Positions 16,994 through 25,303 of a stretch of 44,139 nt of DNA are shown here, in pieces; position 1 is the stretch's first letter, and each line of letters begins with the position of its first letter. Under the pieces are notes generated by a model. It had not been told where the DNA came from and ran no database searches. It worked only from the letters and a program-made list of their open reading frames with translations. The position numbers were made by a program, and so were the translations under genes. The DNA is from Deltaproteobacteria bacterium. GTDB taxonomy: Bacteria; Desulfobacterota; Syntrophia; Syntrophales; Smithellaceae. The stretch lies in contig JAKLDS010000017.1 in the NCBI GenBank assembly GCA_022703375.1, positions 1-44,139 of the forward strand, in the 5' to 3' direction.

Positions 16994-17022
16994 TTGACAG
17001 TTATGGTTATTTTTCCTATATA
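16994..17022 (+). promoter_or_regulatory. Promoter of the ABC-F to rel gene run
   Basis: TTGACA (16994-16999), a 17-base spacer and TATATA (17017-17022). The predicted start is near 17029, leaving a 21-base leader with AGGGGG before the TTG start at 17050. This is one of the strongest-looking promoters in the window. Confidence 0.75.
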
Positions 17023-17049
17023 TCCCGCTGTTTATATTTAGGGGGCCAA

Positions 17050-18999
17050 TTGATTTACTTAAGAAATGTCAGCTTGTCTTTTCTGGATAAAAAGCTGTTT
17101 GAAAATATTAACTGGACAATTCATCCGAAAAGCCGCATCGGCCTCATCGGCGACAACGGAACCGGCAAGACAACGCTGTTGCGGGCTATTCTGGATCAGG
17201 TGCATTTGGATACAGGCATCATTGATATTCCCAACAGAAAAAATAAAACCATCGGCTATCTTCCGCAGGATTTAGTGGAACTGGAAGCCGTTAACCTGAT
17301 TGATTATTTAAAGAATAAAAGCGGCATGGCCGAGTTGGAAAAATCAATCAGGGATTTGGAGGGACAGATATCGGAGACCAGGCCGCCGTCAGTGGAATAC
17401 AACCGCCTGGCCAGAGCGTATGCCGATGCCACGGCGAATTTCAGTGCGCGGGACGGCTATGCTTTTGAAGCTAATGCCAAACAGGTGCTCAAGGGATTCG
17501 GTTTTAAGGAAGAGGATTTCACGAAGAACTGTGCCTTGTTTTCCGGCGGCTGGAAAATGCGGATATTGCTGGCTTCAATACTGCTCGCCCGGCCGGAAAT
17601 CATGCTGCTGGATGAACCGACCAACCATCTGGACACGGAAAGCATGGAATGGCTGGAGAGTTACCTGAAAGATTATTCCGGAACAATCATTGTCATTTCG
17701 CACGACCGTTTCTTTCTGGATAAGATTGTTTCCCAGACAGCCGAGCTGGCCTTCTGTAAAATCAATATTTTCAAGGGGAATTATTCGTTCTATTTAAAAC
17801 AGAAAGAAAAACGTCTCGCCGCATTAAAGAAGGAACAGGAACTGCAGAAAGCGCAGATAAAAAAAATCGAGACTTTTATCGAGCGCTTTCGCTACAAAGC
17901 CACGAAAGCAAGCCAGGTGCAAAGTCGTGTTAAGCTGCTGGAAAAATTTGCGGCCGTCCGGGTTGATGCAGGAAGTAAAAGTGTGGCCATGACATTTCCG
18001 GAAGGAAAGAAAAGCGTGCGGGAAGTTGTTAAAGTAGCCGGGCTTTCCCATAATTATGGCAGCAATCAGGTATTCAGCGACGTCAACTTTACGCTTTTTC
18101 GCGGCGATAAAGTTGCTTTTGTCGGTCTCAACGGTTCCGGAAAATCCACCTTATCGAGACTGCTTTCCCGGACGGAAGAGCCCGCTGACGGTTTTGTTCA
18201 TTATGGCGACAATGTGAATATGGCATTTTTTTCTCAGGAAAGCTCGCAGAATTTAAATTACGACAGGACTATCTGGGAAGAAGTAAGCCTGGTTCCTTCC
18301 TCAGCCGACGATCAGCAAAGGCGCAATCTGCTGGGATCTTTTCTTTTTTCCGGGGATGATATCTACAAGACGGTATCCGTTCTTTCCGGCGGCGAAAAAT
18401 CACGCCTGGCTCTTTTGAAATTAATGCTGCTCGACACTAATTTTCTGATTCTGGATGAACCGACCAATCATCTTGATTTGCGGACGAAAGATATCTTTCA
18501 GGAAGCGCTGATTAATTATTCAGGAACGGTGGCGATTGTTTCTCATGACCGTTATTTTCTGGATTTGCTGGTCAATAAAATTTTTGAGTTGAAAGACGGT
18601 AAAATTCAGGAATACCATGGCAATTACTCCTATTTTATTGAAAAACGCACAGAACTGACGGGAGAACCGACTAAAGCCGGCAAGTCCAATTCTCAGGCGG
18701 GTGAGCGGCCGGGCAAAAGCAAAGAGGCCAAAAGGCTGGCCGCGGAAGAAAGAAACAAACTGGCCAGAATCAGAAATGTCTGCAAAAAAGAACTGGCGTC
18801 TGTCGAAGAAAAAATTGCCGTTCTGGAAAAAGAAAAATCAGCCGGGGAGGCTGCCTTGTGCAATCCGCAAGTCCACAAAGATTCGGCAAAGGTTATTGCC
18901 CTCCACAGAGATTTAAAAAAAATAACGGCGGAACTGGAGCATTCCTACAGCCGCTGGACGGAACTTAGTTTGCAACTAGATGAAATGGCAATGACTTAA
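17050..18999 (+). CDS. ABC-F family ATPase (ribosome-associated, Uup/YheS-like)
   Basis: A 649-residue protein with two ABC domains in one chain and no membrane segment, the ABC-F layout. Walker A motifs are GDNGTGKTT (about 35-43) and GLNGSGKST (about 360-368). Signatures are FSGGWKMRI and LSGGEKSRL, and both Walker B motifs end in DEPTNHLD. The linker between domains is charged and helical, as in factors that reach the ribosomal P site. A Lys/Glu-rich C-terminal coiled coil (about 560-645) resembles Uup or YheS more than EttA. Start is a TTG at 17050 preceded by AGGGGG. The role is probably rescue of stalled ribosomes; the exact subfamily is uncertain. It heads a ten-gene same-strand run. 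Confidence 0.93.
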   Translation: MIYLRNVSLSFLDKKLFENINWTIHPKSRIGLIGDNGTGKTTLLRAILDQVHLDTGIIDIPNRKNKTIGYLPQDLVELEAVNLIDYLKNKSGMAELEKSIRDLEGQISETRPPSVEYNRLARAYADATANFSARDGYAFEANAKQVLKGFGFKEEDFTKNCALFSGGWKMRILLASILLARPEIMLLDEPTNHLDTESMEWLESYLKDYSGTIIVISHDRFFLDKIVSQTAELAFCKINIFKGNYSFYLKQKEKRLAALKKEQELQKAQIKKIETFIERFRYKATKASQVQSRVKLLEKFAAVRVDAGSKSVAMTFPEGKKSVREVVKVAGLSHNYGSNQVFSDVNFTLFRGDKVAFVGLNGSGKSTLSRLLSRTEEPADGFVHYGDNVNMAFFSQESSQNLNYDRTIWEEVSLVPSSADDQQRRNLLGSFLFSGDDIYKTVSVLSGGEKSRLALLKLMLLDTNFLILDEPTNHLDLRTKDIFQEALINYSGTVAIVSHDRYFLDLLVNKIFELKDGKIQEYHGNYSYFIEKRTELTGEPTKAGKSNSQAGERPGKSKEAKRLAAEERNKLARIRNVCKKELASVEEKIAVLEKEKSAGEAALCNPQVHKDSAKVIALHRDLKKITAELEHSYSRWTELSLQLDEMAMT

Positions 19000-19062
19000 A
19001 GATTGACAAGGCAACTTAATTATAATATCAAAAAGCCCAACTTAAGGAAGATAAAACTCTTT

Positions 19063-19704
19063 ATGAAACACGACAGTATTATTGCTCAGGAAGGCTATCC
19101 CTTTATTGTCTTATCTATCGTTGCTGCCGTTTTTATTGCATTTTTAGGCATCAAGTGGCTGACCATATTATTTGTCCTTATCACTTTTTTCGTTGTCTGG
19201 TTTTTTCGCAATCCCGAGAGATTTTTCGCCGAAGAAGAAAAAGTCATTATCGCGCCTGCCGATGGCAGGGTTATTAAAATTGAAGATTTGGCAATAAACG
19301 GCACTATTTCCGGAAAATTCAAAAAAATCAGCATCTTCATGAATATTTTCAACGTTCATGTCAACCGCGCTCCCGTCAGCGGGAAAATCGAGGCAATCAA
19401 CTACCATGAAGGCAAGTTTGTCTCGGCGAATCTGGATAAAGCCTCTAGTGATAATGAACGCAACGAAGTTATGTTTCGCACTGCGGATGGTCGTGTTGTC
19501 TGGGCGGTGCAGATTGCCGGTCTGATTGCCAGACGGATTGTCTGCTGGGTTCAGGTGGGCTCGTCTGTCGGCAAGGGGGAACGTTTCGGTTTAATCCGAT
19601 TTGGCTCAAGAGTGGATGTTTATCTGCCGCCGGATAGTGCAGTTTCCGTAAAAACAGGCCAGAAAGTCAGGGCGGGCGAAACGCCCCTGGGGTATCTGTC
19701 ATGA
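19063..19704 (+). CDS. psd: Phosphatidylserine decarboxylase proenzyme (short type)
   Basis: A 213-residue enzyme of the short Psd class, which converts phosphatidylserine to phosphatidylethanolamine at the inner membrane. Two hydrophobic stretches lie near residues 14-45. The self-cleavage site is the Gly-Ser in RFGLIRFGSRVD (near residue 180), where Ser becomes the pyruvoyl cofactor. Other family blocks are PADGRV and FMNIFNVHVNRAPVSG. A TTG at 19003 would extend the frame by 20 residues, but the ATG at 19063 gives the usual N-terminus (MKHDSIIAQEGYPF). Overlaps pssA by 4 bases, so the two steps of phosphatidylethanolamine synthesis are coupled. Confidence 0.93.
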   Translation: MKHDSIIAQEGYPFIVLSIVAAVFIAFLGIKWLTILFVLITFFVVWFFRNPERFFAEEEKVIIAPADGRVIKIEDLAINGTISGKFKKISIFMNIFNVHVNRAPVSGKIEAINYHEGKFVSANLDKASSDNERNEVMFRTADGRVVWAVQIAGLIARRIVCWVQVGSSVGKGERFGLIRFGSRVDVYLPPDSAVSVKTGQKVRAGETPLGYLS

Positions 19705-20462
19705 ATAAGGAACGTGGCTTTCGAAGAATCAAGATAAAAAACGGCATTTATCTGTTGCCGAATCTTTTTACCACGGCCAGTCTGTTTGCCGGTTTTTATT
19801 CCATTATTGCTTCGATCCAGGAAAAATTCTTTATTGCCGCGCTGGCCATTATGGCTTCGATTGTTTTTGACGGACTCGATGGCCGCATTGCCCGGATGAC
19901 CAATACGACAAGTAAATTCGGCGCGGAATACGATTCACTCGCGGATTTAGTAGCCTTTGGCGTGGCGCCGGCGCTGCTGGCTTACCTCTGGACAATGTTT
20001 TTTTACGGCAAACTGGGTTGGCTTGCCGGATTTCTGTTTGTGCTCTGCGGTGCATTAAGACTGGCGCGTTACAACATTCAAATCGGCATCATTGAAAGCC
20101 GGGTTTTCAACGGCCTGCCTATTCCCGCCGCCGCCGCGGTTGTCGCCGCCACAGTCATATTTTTCGATGAAATGGGAGTGGAAGGGCAATTTCACGAACC
20201 ATACCTGCTTGTTATTGTCGTGCTGCTGGCACTGCTGATGGTCAGTAACATCAAATATTACAGCGGTAAGGACATGAAGCTGTTCACCCGCATGCCTTTC
20301 ATGTCTTTTTTAATAGTGGTTGGATTGTTATTGCTGATTGTCCACTCGCCGGAAGTAATGGTTTTTGTAATCATGGTGGCTTACGCCATCCATGGCCCCA
20401 TCTGGTGGCTGATTAAATTCATCCGGGAAACCAGGGAAAAGAAAAGTGTTCAAGATAAATGA
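19701..20462 (+). CDS. pssA: CDP-diacylglycerol-serine O-phosphatidyltransferase
   Basis: A 253-residue integral membrane enzyme with about six to eight membrane segments. It makes phosphatidylserine from CDP-diacylglycerol and serine, feeding the Psd encoded just upstream. The CDP-alcohol phosphotransferase motif is complete: DGLDGRIAR followed by SKFGAEYDSLAD (about residues 53-80), holding all the metal-binding Asp residues. The context with psd makes serine the expected acceptor. Confidence 0.94.
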   Translation: MNKERGFRRIKIKNGIYLLPNLFTTASLFAGFYSIIASIQEKFFIAALAIMASIVFDGLDGRIARMTNTTSKFGAEYDSLADLVAFGVAPALLAYLWTMFFYGKLGWLAGFLFVLCGALRLARYNIQIGIIESRVFNGLPIPAAAAVVAATVIFFDEMGVEGQFHEPYLLVIVVLLALLMVSNIKYYSGKDMKLFTRMPFMSFLIVVGLLLLIVHSPEVMVFVIMVAYAIHGPIWWLIKFIRETREKKSVQDK

Positions 20463-20507
20463 TTTTACCGGCCGGCGGATAAAAACAAACTTTTGTTCCG
20501 GGTGCTT

Positions 20508-21065
20508 ATGAGAATTACCGGCGGCGAGGCCAGAGGAAGAACTATCAATTTTCCTTCCGGATCAAAAGAAAGGCCGACTTCCGATTTTCTGCGGGAAACG
20601 CTTTTTAATCTGCTGGGTACCGTGCAGGAAAAGTCGTTTCTTGATATTTTCGCGGGTTCCGGTAGTGTGGGAATGGAAGCGTTGAGCCGCGGGGCTAAGC
20701 AGGCCTTTTTTATCGAAAAAAATAAAAAGATTGCCGCCGTTTTACAGAAGAATGCCAATGAATGCGGCTATGCTTCCCGATGCTCAGTGATGGGGCTGGA
20801 TGTTGCGGCGGGTTTGCGCAGACTGAGTGACGCCGGCACAACTTTTGACATTGTTTTTGCCGATCCTCCCTATAATCGGGGGCTGGTCGCGCAGACGATA
20901 AAATTACTGAGAAAAAACAGTGTTTTTCATGAAAACAGCGTCATTGTAATTCAGCATTCGATAAGGGAAAATATCACATCGCCGGAAGGCGAAATAAATA
21001 TTATTCGAGATCAGAGAAGATATGGCGATAACGCCCTGACTTTTTTACAAATGGAGCGCTCATGA
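20508..21065 (+). CDS. rsmD: 16S rRNA (guanine966-N2)-methyltransferase
   Basis: A 185-residue SAM-dependent methyltransferase of the RsmD family, which modifies G966 of 16S rRNA. It has the SAM-binding block LDIFAGSGSVGMEALSRGA (about 43-61) and the catalytic FADPPYN (about 121-127). The ATG at 20508 gives the typical MRITGGEARGR start; a TTG five codons earlier is unlikely. Its stop overlaps the coaD start (ATGA at 21062-21065), a pairing of rsmD and coaD seen in many bacteria. Confidence 0.94.
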   Translation: MRITGGEARGRTINFPSGSKERPTSDFLRETLFNLLGTVQEKSFLDIFAGSGSVGMEALSRGAKQAFFIEKNKKIAAVLQKNANECGYASRCSVMGLDVAAGLRRLSDAGTTFDIVFADPPYNRGLVAQTIKLLRKNSVFHENSVIVIQHSIRENITSPEGEINIIRDQRRYGDNALTFLQMERS

Positions 21066-21571
21066 CACAGGATAAATTTGCCAGCAGAGTTGCCGTATAT
21101 CCCGGTTCCTTTGACCCGATTACCAACGGGCATGTGGATATTATCAAAAGGGGAATCCGGATATTCGACGAAATTATTGTTCTTGTCGCTTACAACGTCA
21201 ATAAAGAGACGCTGTTTTCCGTGGAAGAACGCATACAGCTGATTCAGGAGAACATGAAAGAAATAAGAGGTGTGAAAGTCGATTGCCACAGCGGTCTGCT
21301 GGTTGATTATTTGAAAAGCTCCGGCGCCAGCATTATTCTGCGCGGCATGCGCGCCCTTTCCGATTTTGAATATGAATTCCAGATGGCCCTGATGAACCGC
21401 CGCCAGACGAGGGAAATCGAAACAGTCTTTCTCATGAGCGGCTTTAAATGGTTTTATACAAGTTCCAAACTTATTAAAGAAGTCGCCAGTATCGGCGGTT
21501 CAGTAAAAGGCCTGGTGCCGGATAATGTCCATCAGCGTTTAATCGAAAAATATAATAATATCAGGAGGTAG
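21062..21571 (+). CDS. coaD: Phosphopantetheine adenylyltransferase
   Basis: A 169-residue nucleotidyltransferase that makes dephospho-CoA from 4'-phosphopantetheine and ATP, the penultimate step of CoA synthesis. The nucleotide motif YPGSFDPITNGH (about 13-24), RGMRALSDFEYE (about 94-105) and the C-terminal TSSKLIKEVAS are all present. The length is normal. The last two sense codons, AGG AGG, also serve as the ribosome-binding site of aspC. Confidence 0.95.
   Translation: MTQDKFASRVAVYPGSFDPITNGHVDIIKRGIRIFDEIIVLVAYNVNKETLFSVEERIQLIQENMKEIRGVKVDCHSGLLVDYLKSSGASIILRGMRALSDFEYEFQMALMNRRQTREIETVFLMSGFKWFYTSSKLIKEVASIGGSVKGLVPDNVHQRLIEKYNNIRR
21563..21568 (+). promoter_or_regulatory. aspC ribosome-binding site made of the last two coaD codons
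   Basis: AGGAGG at 21563-21568 encodes the terminal Arg-Arg of CoaD, is followed at once by the TAG stop, and sits six bases before the GTG start of aspC at 21575. The same bases serve as coding sequence and as ribosome site. Confidence 0.75.
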
Positions 21572-21574
21572 TTT

Positions 21575-22768
21575 GTGAAGTTATCAGCAAGGGCAGCACA
21601 GGTGAAGCCGTCGGAAACCCTCGCCATTACCGCCAAGGCCAATGCGCTCAGGGCAGAAGGCCGCGATGTTATCGGCTTTGGCGCCGGAGAGCCGGATTTT
21701 GACACTCCCGCCCATATCAAAGCGGCGGCAGCGCAAGCCATCGAAGCCGGTTTTACCAAATATACGCCGGTTGGCGGCACGGATGAACTGAAAGACGCCA
21801 TTATCGCCAAATTGAAACGCGATAATAATCTGGAATACAAGCGTACGGAAGTTGTCGTCTCCTGCGGCGCCAAACATTCCTTATACAATATCGCTCAGGC
21901 TCTGTTGAATGAAGGCGATGAAGTTATTATTCCTGCTCCTTACTGGGTTTCTTATCCCGATATCACAGTGCTGGCGGGAGGAAAGCCTGTCATTTTGCCA
22001 ACCGCGGAAGCAGACGGCTTCAAAATGAAGCCGGAGCAACTGCGTGCGGCAATTACCGGCCGCACCCGCGCCGTTATTGTCAACAGCCCTTCCAATCCCA
22101 CAGGAGCAGCTTACTCTCCTGATGAACTCAAAGCTCTTGCCGGGGTACTGGCCGACAAGGATATTATTGTTATTTCCGATGATATTTACGAAAAAATAAT
22201 TTATGCCGGCTTTTCTTTTGCCAATATTGCGACCGTCGCACCGGAATTGCGGGACAGAACAATTGTTGTTAACGGTGTATCCAAGGCCTACGCGATGACC
22301 GGGTGGCGCATCGGTTATGCCGCAGGTTCAGCTGATGTCATCGCTGCAATGGGCAAACTGCAGGGACAGAACACCTCTAATCCGGCTTCCATTTCCCAGA
22401 AAGCCGCCGTGGCGGCTCTTAACGGGGATCAGCAGGTGGTGAGCGCCATGGCTGCCGAGTTCAAAAAGAGAAGGGATGTCATTGTCGCGCTGCTCAATGA
22501 TATCAACGGTGTTAAATGCCTGCTGCCGGAAGGCGCTTTTTATGTGTTTCCCAATGTTTCCGCCCTTTACGGACGCTCTTTTAAAGGTTCAAAAATAAAC
22601 AATTCGACGGATTTCATCAATTATCTGCTTGATGAAGCCAATGTGGCCATTGTGCCCGGCGCCGCTTTTGGCAGCGACGCGCACATCCGCCTGTCTTACG
22701 CGACCTCGATGAAAAATATTGAAGAAGGATTGAAAAGAATCAAAAACGCAATTGCCAGATTGGATTAA
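21575..22768 (+). CDS. aspC: Aspartate/aromatic-type aminotransferase, class I (PLP)
   Basis: A 397-residue fold-type I aminotransferase of the Ib aspartate-aminotransferase group. Visible motifs are VNSPSNPTGA (about 169-178) with the Asn that contacts PLP, SDDIYEKI with the pyridine-nitrogen Asp and Tyr, and the Schiff-base Lys in NGVSKAYAMTGWRIGY (about 228-243). A C-terminal Arg for the substrate carboxylate lies in HIRLSYATS. The GTG start has a strong AGGAGG. The amino donor could be aspartate, glutamate or an aromatic acid; the symbol is by best family match. Confidence 0.87.
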   Translation: MKLSARAAQVKPSETLAITAKANALRAEGRDVIGFGAGEPDFDTPAHIKAAAAQAIEAGFTKYTPVGGTDELKDAIIAKLKRDNNLEYKRTEVVVSCGAKHSLYNIAQALLNEGDEVIIPAPYWVSYPDITVLAGGKPVILPTAEADGFKMKPEQLRAAITGRTRAVIVNSPSNPTGAAYSPDELKALAGVLADKDIIVISDDIYEKIIYAGFSFANIATVAPELRDRTIVVNGVSKAYAMTGWRIGYAAGSADVIAAMGKLQGQNTSNPASISQKAAVAALNGDQQVVSAMAAEFKKRRDVIVALLNDINGVKCLLPEGAFYVFPNVSALYGRSFKGSKINNSTDFINYLLDEANVAIVPGAAFGSDAHIRLSYATSMKNIEEGLKRIKNAIARLD

Positions 22769-22783
22769 CGGGAAGGAATAATA

Positions 22784-24190
22784 ATGGGCGGGTTGTTTGG
22801 CGTAGTAGCTGAGGAAAATTGTGTCCAGACTTTATTTTATGGTACTGATTATCATTCCCATCTGGGCACGGAAAACGGCGGAATGGCTGTGCTGGGCAAT
22901 AAAGGTTTTTATAACGCGATTCACAATATTTCCCAGGCGCAGTTCAAATCGCGTTTTGTGGACGGCTACAAGAAAATGGAAGGCTTTGCCGGCATCGGCG
23001 CCATTGATGACGAATCGCCGCAGCCCTTGATCATCCGCTCCAAATTCGGTGTTTACGCCGTGGCGGCCACAGGTCTCATTTCCAATAAAGAAAGCCTGAC
23101 CGCGGAACTGCTTAACGGCGGCGCATCATTCGGCGAAATGGCCGGCGGTGGCGTCAATAATATTGAAATAGTCACCCGCCTGATTAATCGCGCCGATAAT
23201 ATTGTGGAAGGAATCGCCTCCATGCGCGGCGTAATCGAAGGCTCAATTTGCGCGCTGGTTCTGACGGCCGAAGGCCTCTATGCCGCCCGCGATAAACTGG
23301 GCAGGTTTCCTCTCGCCCTCGGACGAAAGAAAGACCACAGCATTAAAGCATATGTTGTAGCAACTGAAGCCAGTTCCTTTGAAAATCTGGGATATGAACT
23401 TGTGAGGTTTCTCGGTCCCGGAGAAATCGTTCTCATAACGCCGGACGGCGTAAAACAGCTCAAACCCGAAGGCAGCGCCAAGAAAATATGCTCATTTTTG
23501 TGGATATATACTGGTTATCCGTCGTCCTCTTATGACGGTATAGGCGTAGAGATTGCGCGCGAACGCTGCGGCCGGTTCCTGGCCAGGCGTGATAACATTG
23601 CGGCTGATTTTGTCGCCGGTATTCCTGATTCCGGCGTGGGCCACGCGATAGGTTACGCCATGGAATCGGGCATTCCGTTTCGCCGTCCGCTGGTTAAATA
23701 CACGCCGGGATACGGACGCAGTTACACGCCGCCTTCCCAGGATATCCGGGACCTTGTCGCCACAATGAAATTGAGCGCGGTCCGCGATGTTATCAGCGGC
23801 AACCGCATGATTATCTGCGATGATTCGATTGTCCGGGGCACGCAGCTTAAAAATTATACGGTTAAAAAACTCTGGGATAACGGCGCCCGGGAAATTCATG
23901 TGCGGCCGGCCTGTCCGCCTTTGATGTTCCCGTGCATTTATGCCTCCTCGACGCGGACCAACGCCGAACTGGCCTGCCGGAAGGCGATTCGCGCCATTGC
24001 CGGCGGTTCCGTTGATAATGTTGAAGAATATCTGGAGACTGATTCCCCCGCTTACGGAAAAATGATTGAATGGATTCGCAAGGATTTGAATGTAACTTCA
24101 CTGAAGTATCTGGCAATTGACGACATGATTGCCGCGATTGGCCTGCCCGCGGAGCAACTGTGTCTGCATTGCTGGCGGGGCAGACAGTAA
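22784..24190 (+). CDS. PurF-like phosphoribosyltransferase lacking the catalytic N-terminal Cys
   Basis: A 468-residue homologue of glutamine PRPP amidotransferase: an Ntn-type glutaminase fold at 1-235 and a phosphoribosyltransferase domain after it. The PRPP loop is intact as MIICDDSIVRGTQ (about 342-354), and a PurF-like segment GRSYTPPSQDIRDL precedes it. The chain begins M-G-G-L-F-G, whereas active PurF begins M-C-G-x-F-G and uses the Cys, exposed by Met removal, to hydrolyse glutamine. That Cys is Gly here, so glutaminase activity should be absent. The enzyme could use free ammonia, depend on another glutaminase, or have another substrate. The C-terminal CLHCW echoes the CxxC of metal-cluster PurF enzymes. 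No other purine gene is nearby. Confidence 0.8.
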   Translation: MGGLFGVVAEENCVQTLFYGTDYHSHLGTENGGMAVLGNKGFYNAIHNISQAQFKSRFVDGYKKMEGFAGIGAIDDESPQPLIIRSKFGVYAVAATGLISNKESLTAELLNGGASFGEMAGGGVNNIEIVTRLINRADNIVEGIASMRGVIEGSICALVLTAEGLYAARDKLGRFPLALGRKKDHSIKAYVVATEASSFENLGYELVRFLGPGEIVLITPDGVKQLKPEGSAKKICSFLWIYTGYPSSSYDGIGVEIARERCGRFLARRDNIAADFVAGIPDSGVGHAIGYAMESGIPFRRPLVKYTPGYGRSYTPPSQDIRDLVATMKLSAVRDVISGNRMIICDDSIVRGTQLKNYTVKKLWDNGAREIHVRPACPPLMFPCIYASSTRTNAELACRKAIRAIAGGSVDNVEEYLETDSPAYGKMIEWIRKDLNVTSLKYLAIDDMIAAIGLPAEQLCLHCWRGRQ

Positions 24191-24220
24191 TTTAAACTAA
24201 ATCGCGAAAGGATGATTTCC

Positions 24221-25303
24221 ATGCAGGAGAAAATCTCGATTAACAGAAGAAAATCAAGAAGAATAAATCTCGGCGGCGTGCCGATCGGCGGCGATGCTCC
24301 GATTACCGTGCAATCAATGACCAACACCGACACCCGCGATGTCAAGGCCACCGTCTCGCAAATAAAGGAACTCGAAGAACTCGGTTGTGAAATCATTCGC
24401 GTGGCGGCGCCCGTTGAAGAAGCGGTGGACGCGATTCCGGAAATCAAGAAAAAAATAAAAATACCTTTGATTGCTGATATTCATTTTCACTATCAACTGG
24501 CTATCTCCGCCATCGAGAAGGGCGCCGACGGCATTCGGATTAATCCCGGCAATCTGAGCAAAGATAAGATTCGGGAAATTATCAAGGTTGCCAAAGAAAG
24601 GGAAACAGTTATTCGCATCGGCGTCAATGCCGGTTCGCTGCAGAAGGATCTGGTGCTGGAATACGGCGGCGTCAATGCGGAAGCCCTTTATATCAGCGCT
24701 ATGAGAAATATTGAAATTTTTGAAGATATGGGATTTACCGCGCTTAAATTATCGCTGAAATCATCCGATGTTCATACAATGCTTGAGGCCTACCGGGCGA
24801 TAGCGGCCAAAACCGATTATCCGCTGCACGTCGGCGTTACCGAAGCAGGCACGCTTACGGATGCGGCAATCAAATCAGCGCTGGGCATCGGCATGCTCCT
24901 CAATGAAGGTATCGGCGATACCATCCGGGTATCGGTAACCGGCAATCCGGCTCTGGAGATTCCCGTGGCTTATGGAATCCTGCGTTCGCTGAAAATCCGG
25001 AAAGTGGGGCCGGAAATTATTTCCTGTCCGACCTGTGGACGCTGCGAAATTGATTTGCTGGATTTGGTTGATAAAGCGCAAAAGGCGCTGGCTTCCCGCA
25101 AAGAATATATCAAAGTCGCCCTGATGGGATGTGTTGTCAACGGGCCCGGTGAGGCGGCGGATGCGGATATCGGGATTGCCGGAGGCAAGGGCTTCGGCAT
25201 GCTTTTCAAGAAGGGTGTTGCGCATAAAAGGGTTGATGAAAAGGATTTCATACCGGTCCTGCTCGAAGAAATAGATTCCATGGATAAGGAGAAGAAACAG
25301 TAA
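24221..25303 (+). CDS. ispG: 4-hydroxy-3-methylbut-2-enyl-diphosphate synthase
   Basis: A 360-residue iron-sulfur enzyme of the MEP isoprenoid pathway that reduces MEcPP to HMBPP. The TIM-barrel N-terminal part includes VQSMTNTDTRDV and ADIHFHY. The C-terminal 4Fe-4S ligands are in CPTCGRC (about 269-275) and MGCVVNGPGE, both complete. The ATG at 24221 has AAAGGA eight bases upstream; the in-frame ATG at 24212 would sit right on that ribosome site. It overlaps proS by one base (TAATG). Confidence 0.95.
   Translation: MQEKISINRRKSRRINLGGVPIGGDAPITVQSMTNTDTRDVKATVSQIKELEELGCEIIRVAAPVEEAVDAIPEIKKKIKIPLIADIHFHYQLAISAIEKGADGIRINPGNLSKDKIREIIKVAKERETVIRIGVNAGSLQKDLVLEYGGVNAEALYISAMRNIEIFEDMGFTALKLSLKSSDVHTMLEAYRAIAAKTDYPLHVGVTEAGTLTDAAIKSALGIGMLLNEGIGDTIRVSVTGNPALEIPVAYGILRSLKIRKVGPEIISCPTCGRCEIDLLDLVDKAQKALASRKEYIKVALMGCVVNGPGEAADADIGIAGGKGFGMLFKKGVAHKRVDEKDFIPVLLEEIDSMDKEKKQ

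Noticed and set aside
19003-19026. TTGACA followed by TATAAT just before psd
   Set aside because: The spacer is only 12 bases, too short for a sigma70 promoter; psd follows the ABC-F gene directly and can share its transcript.
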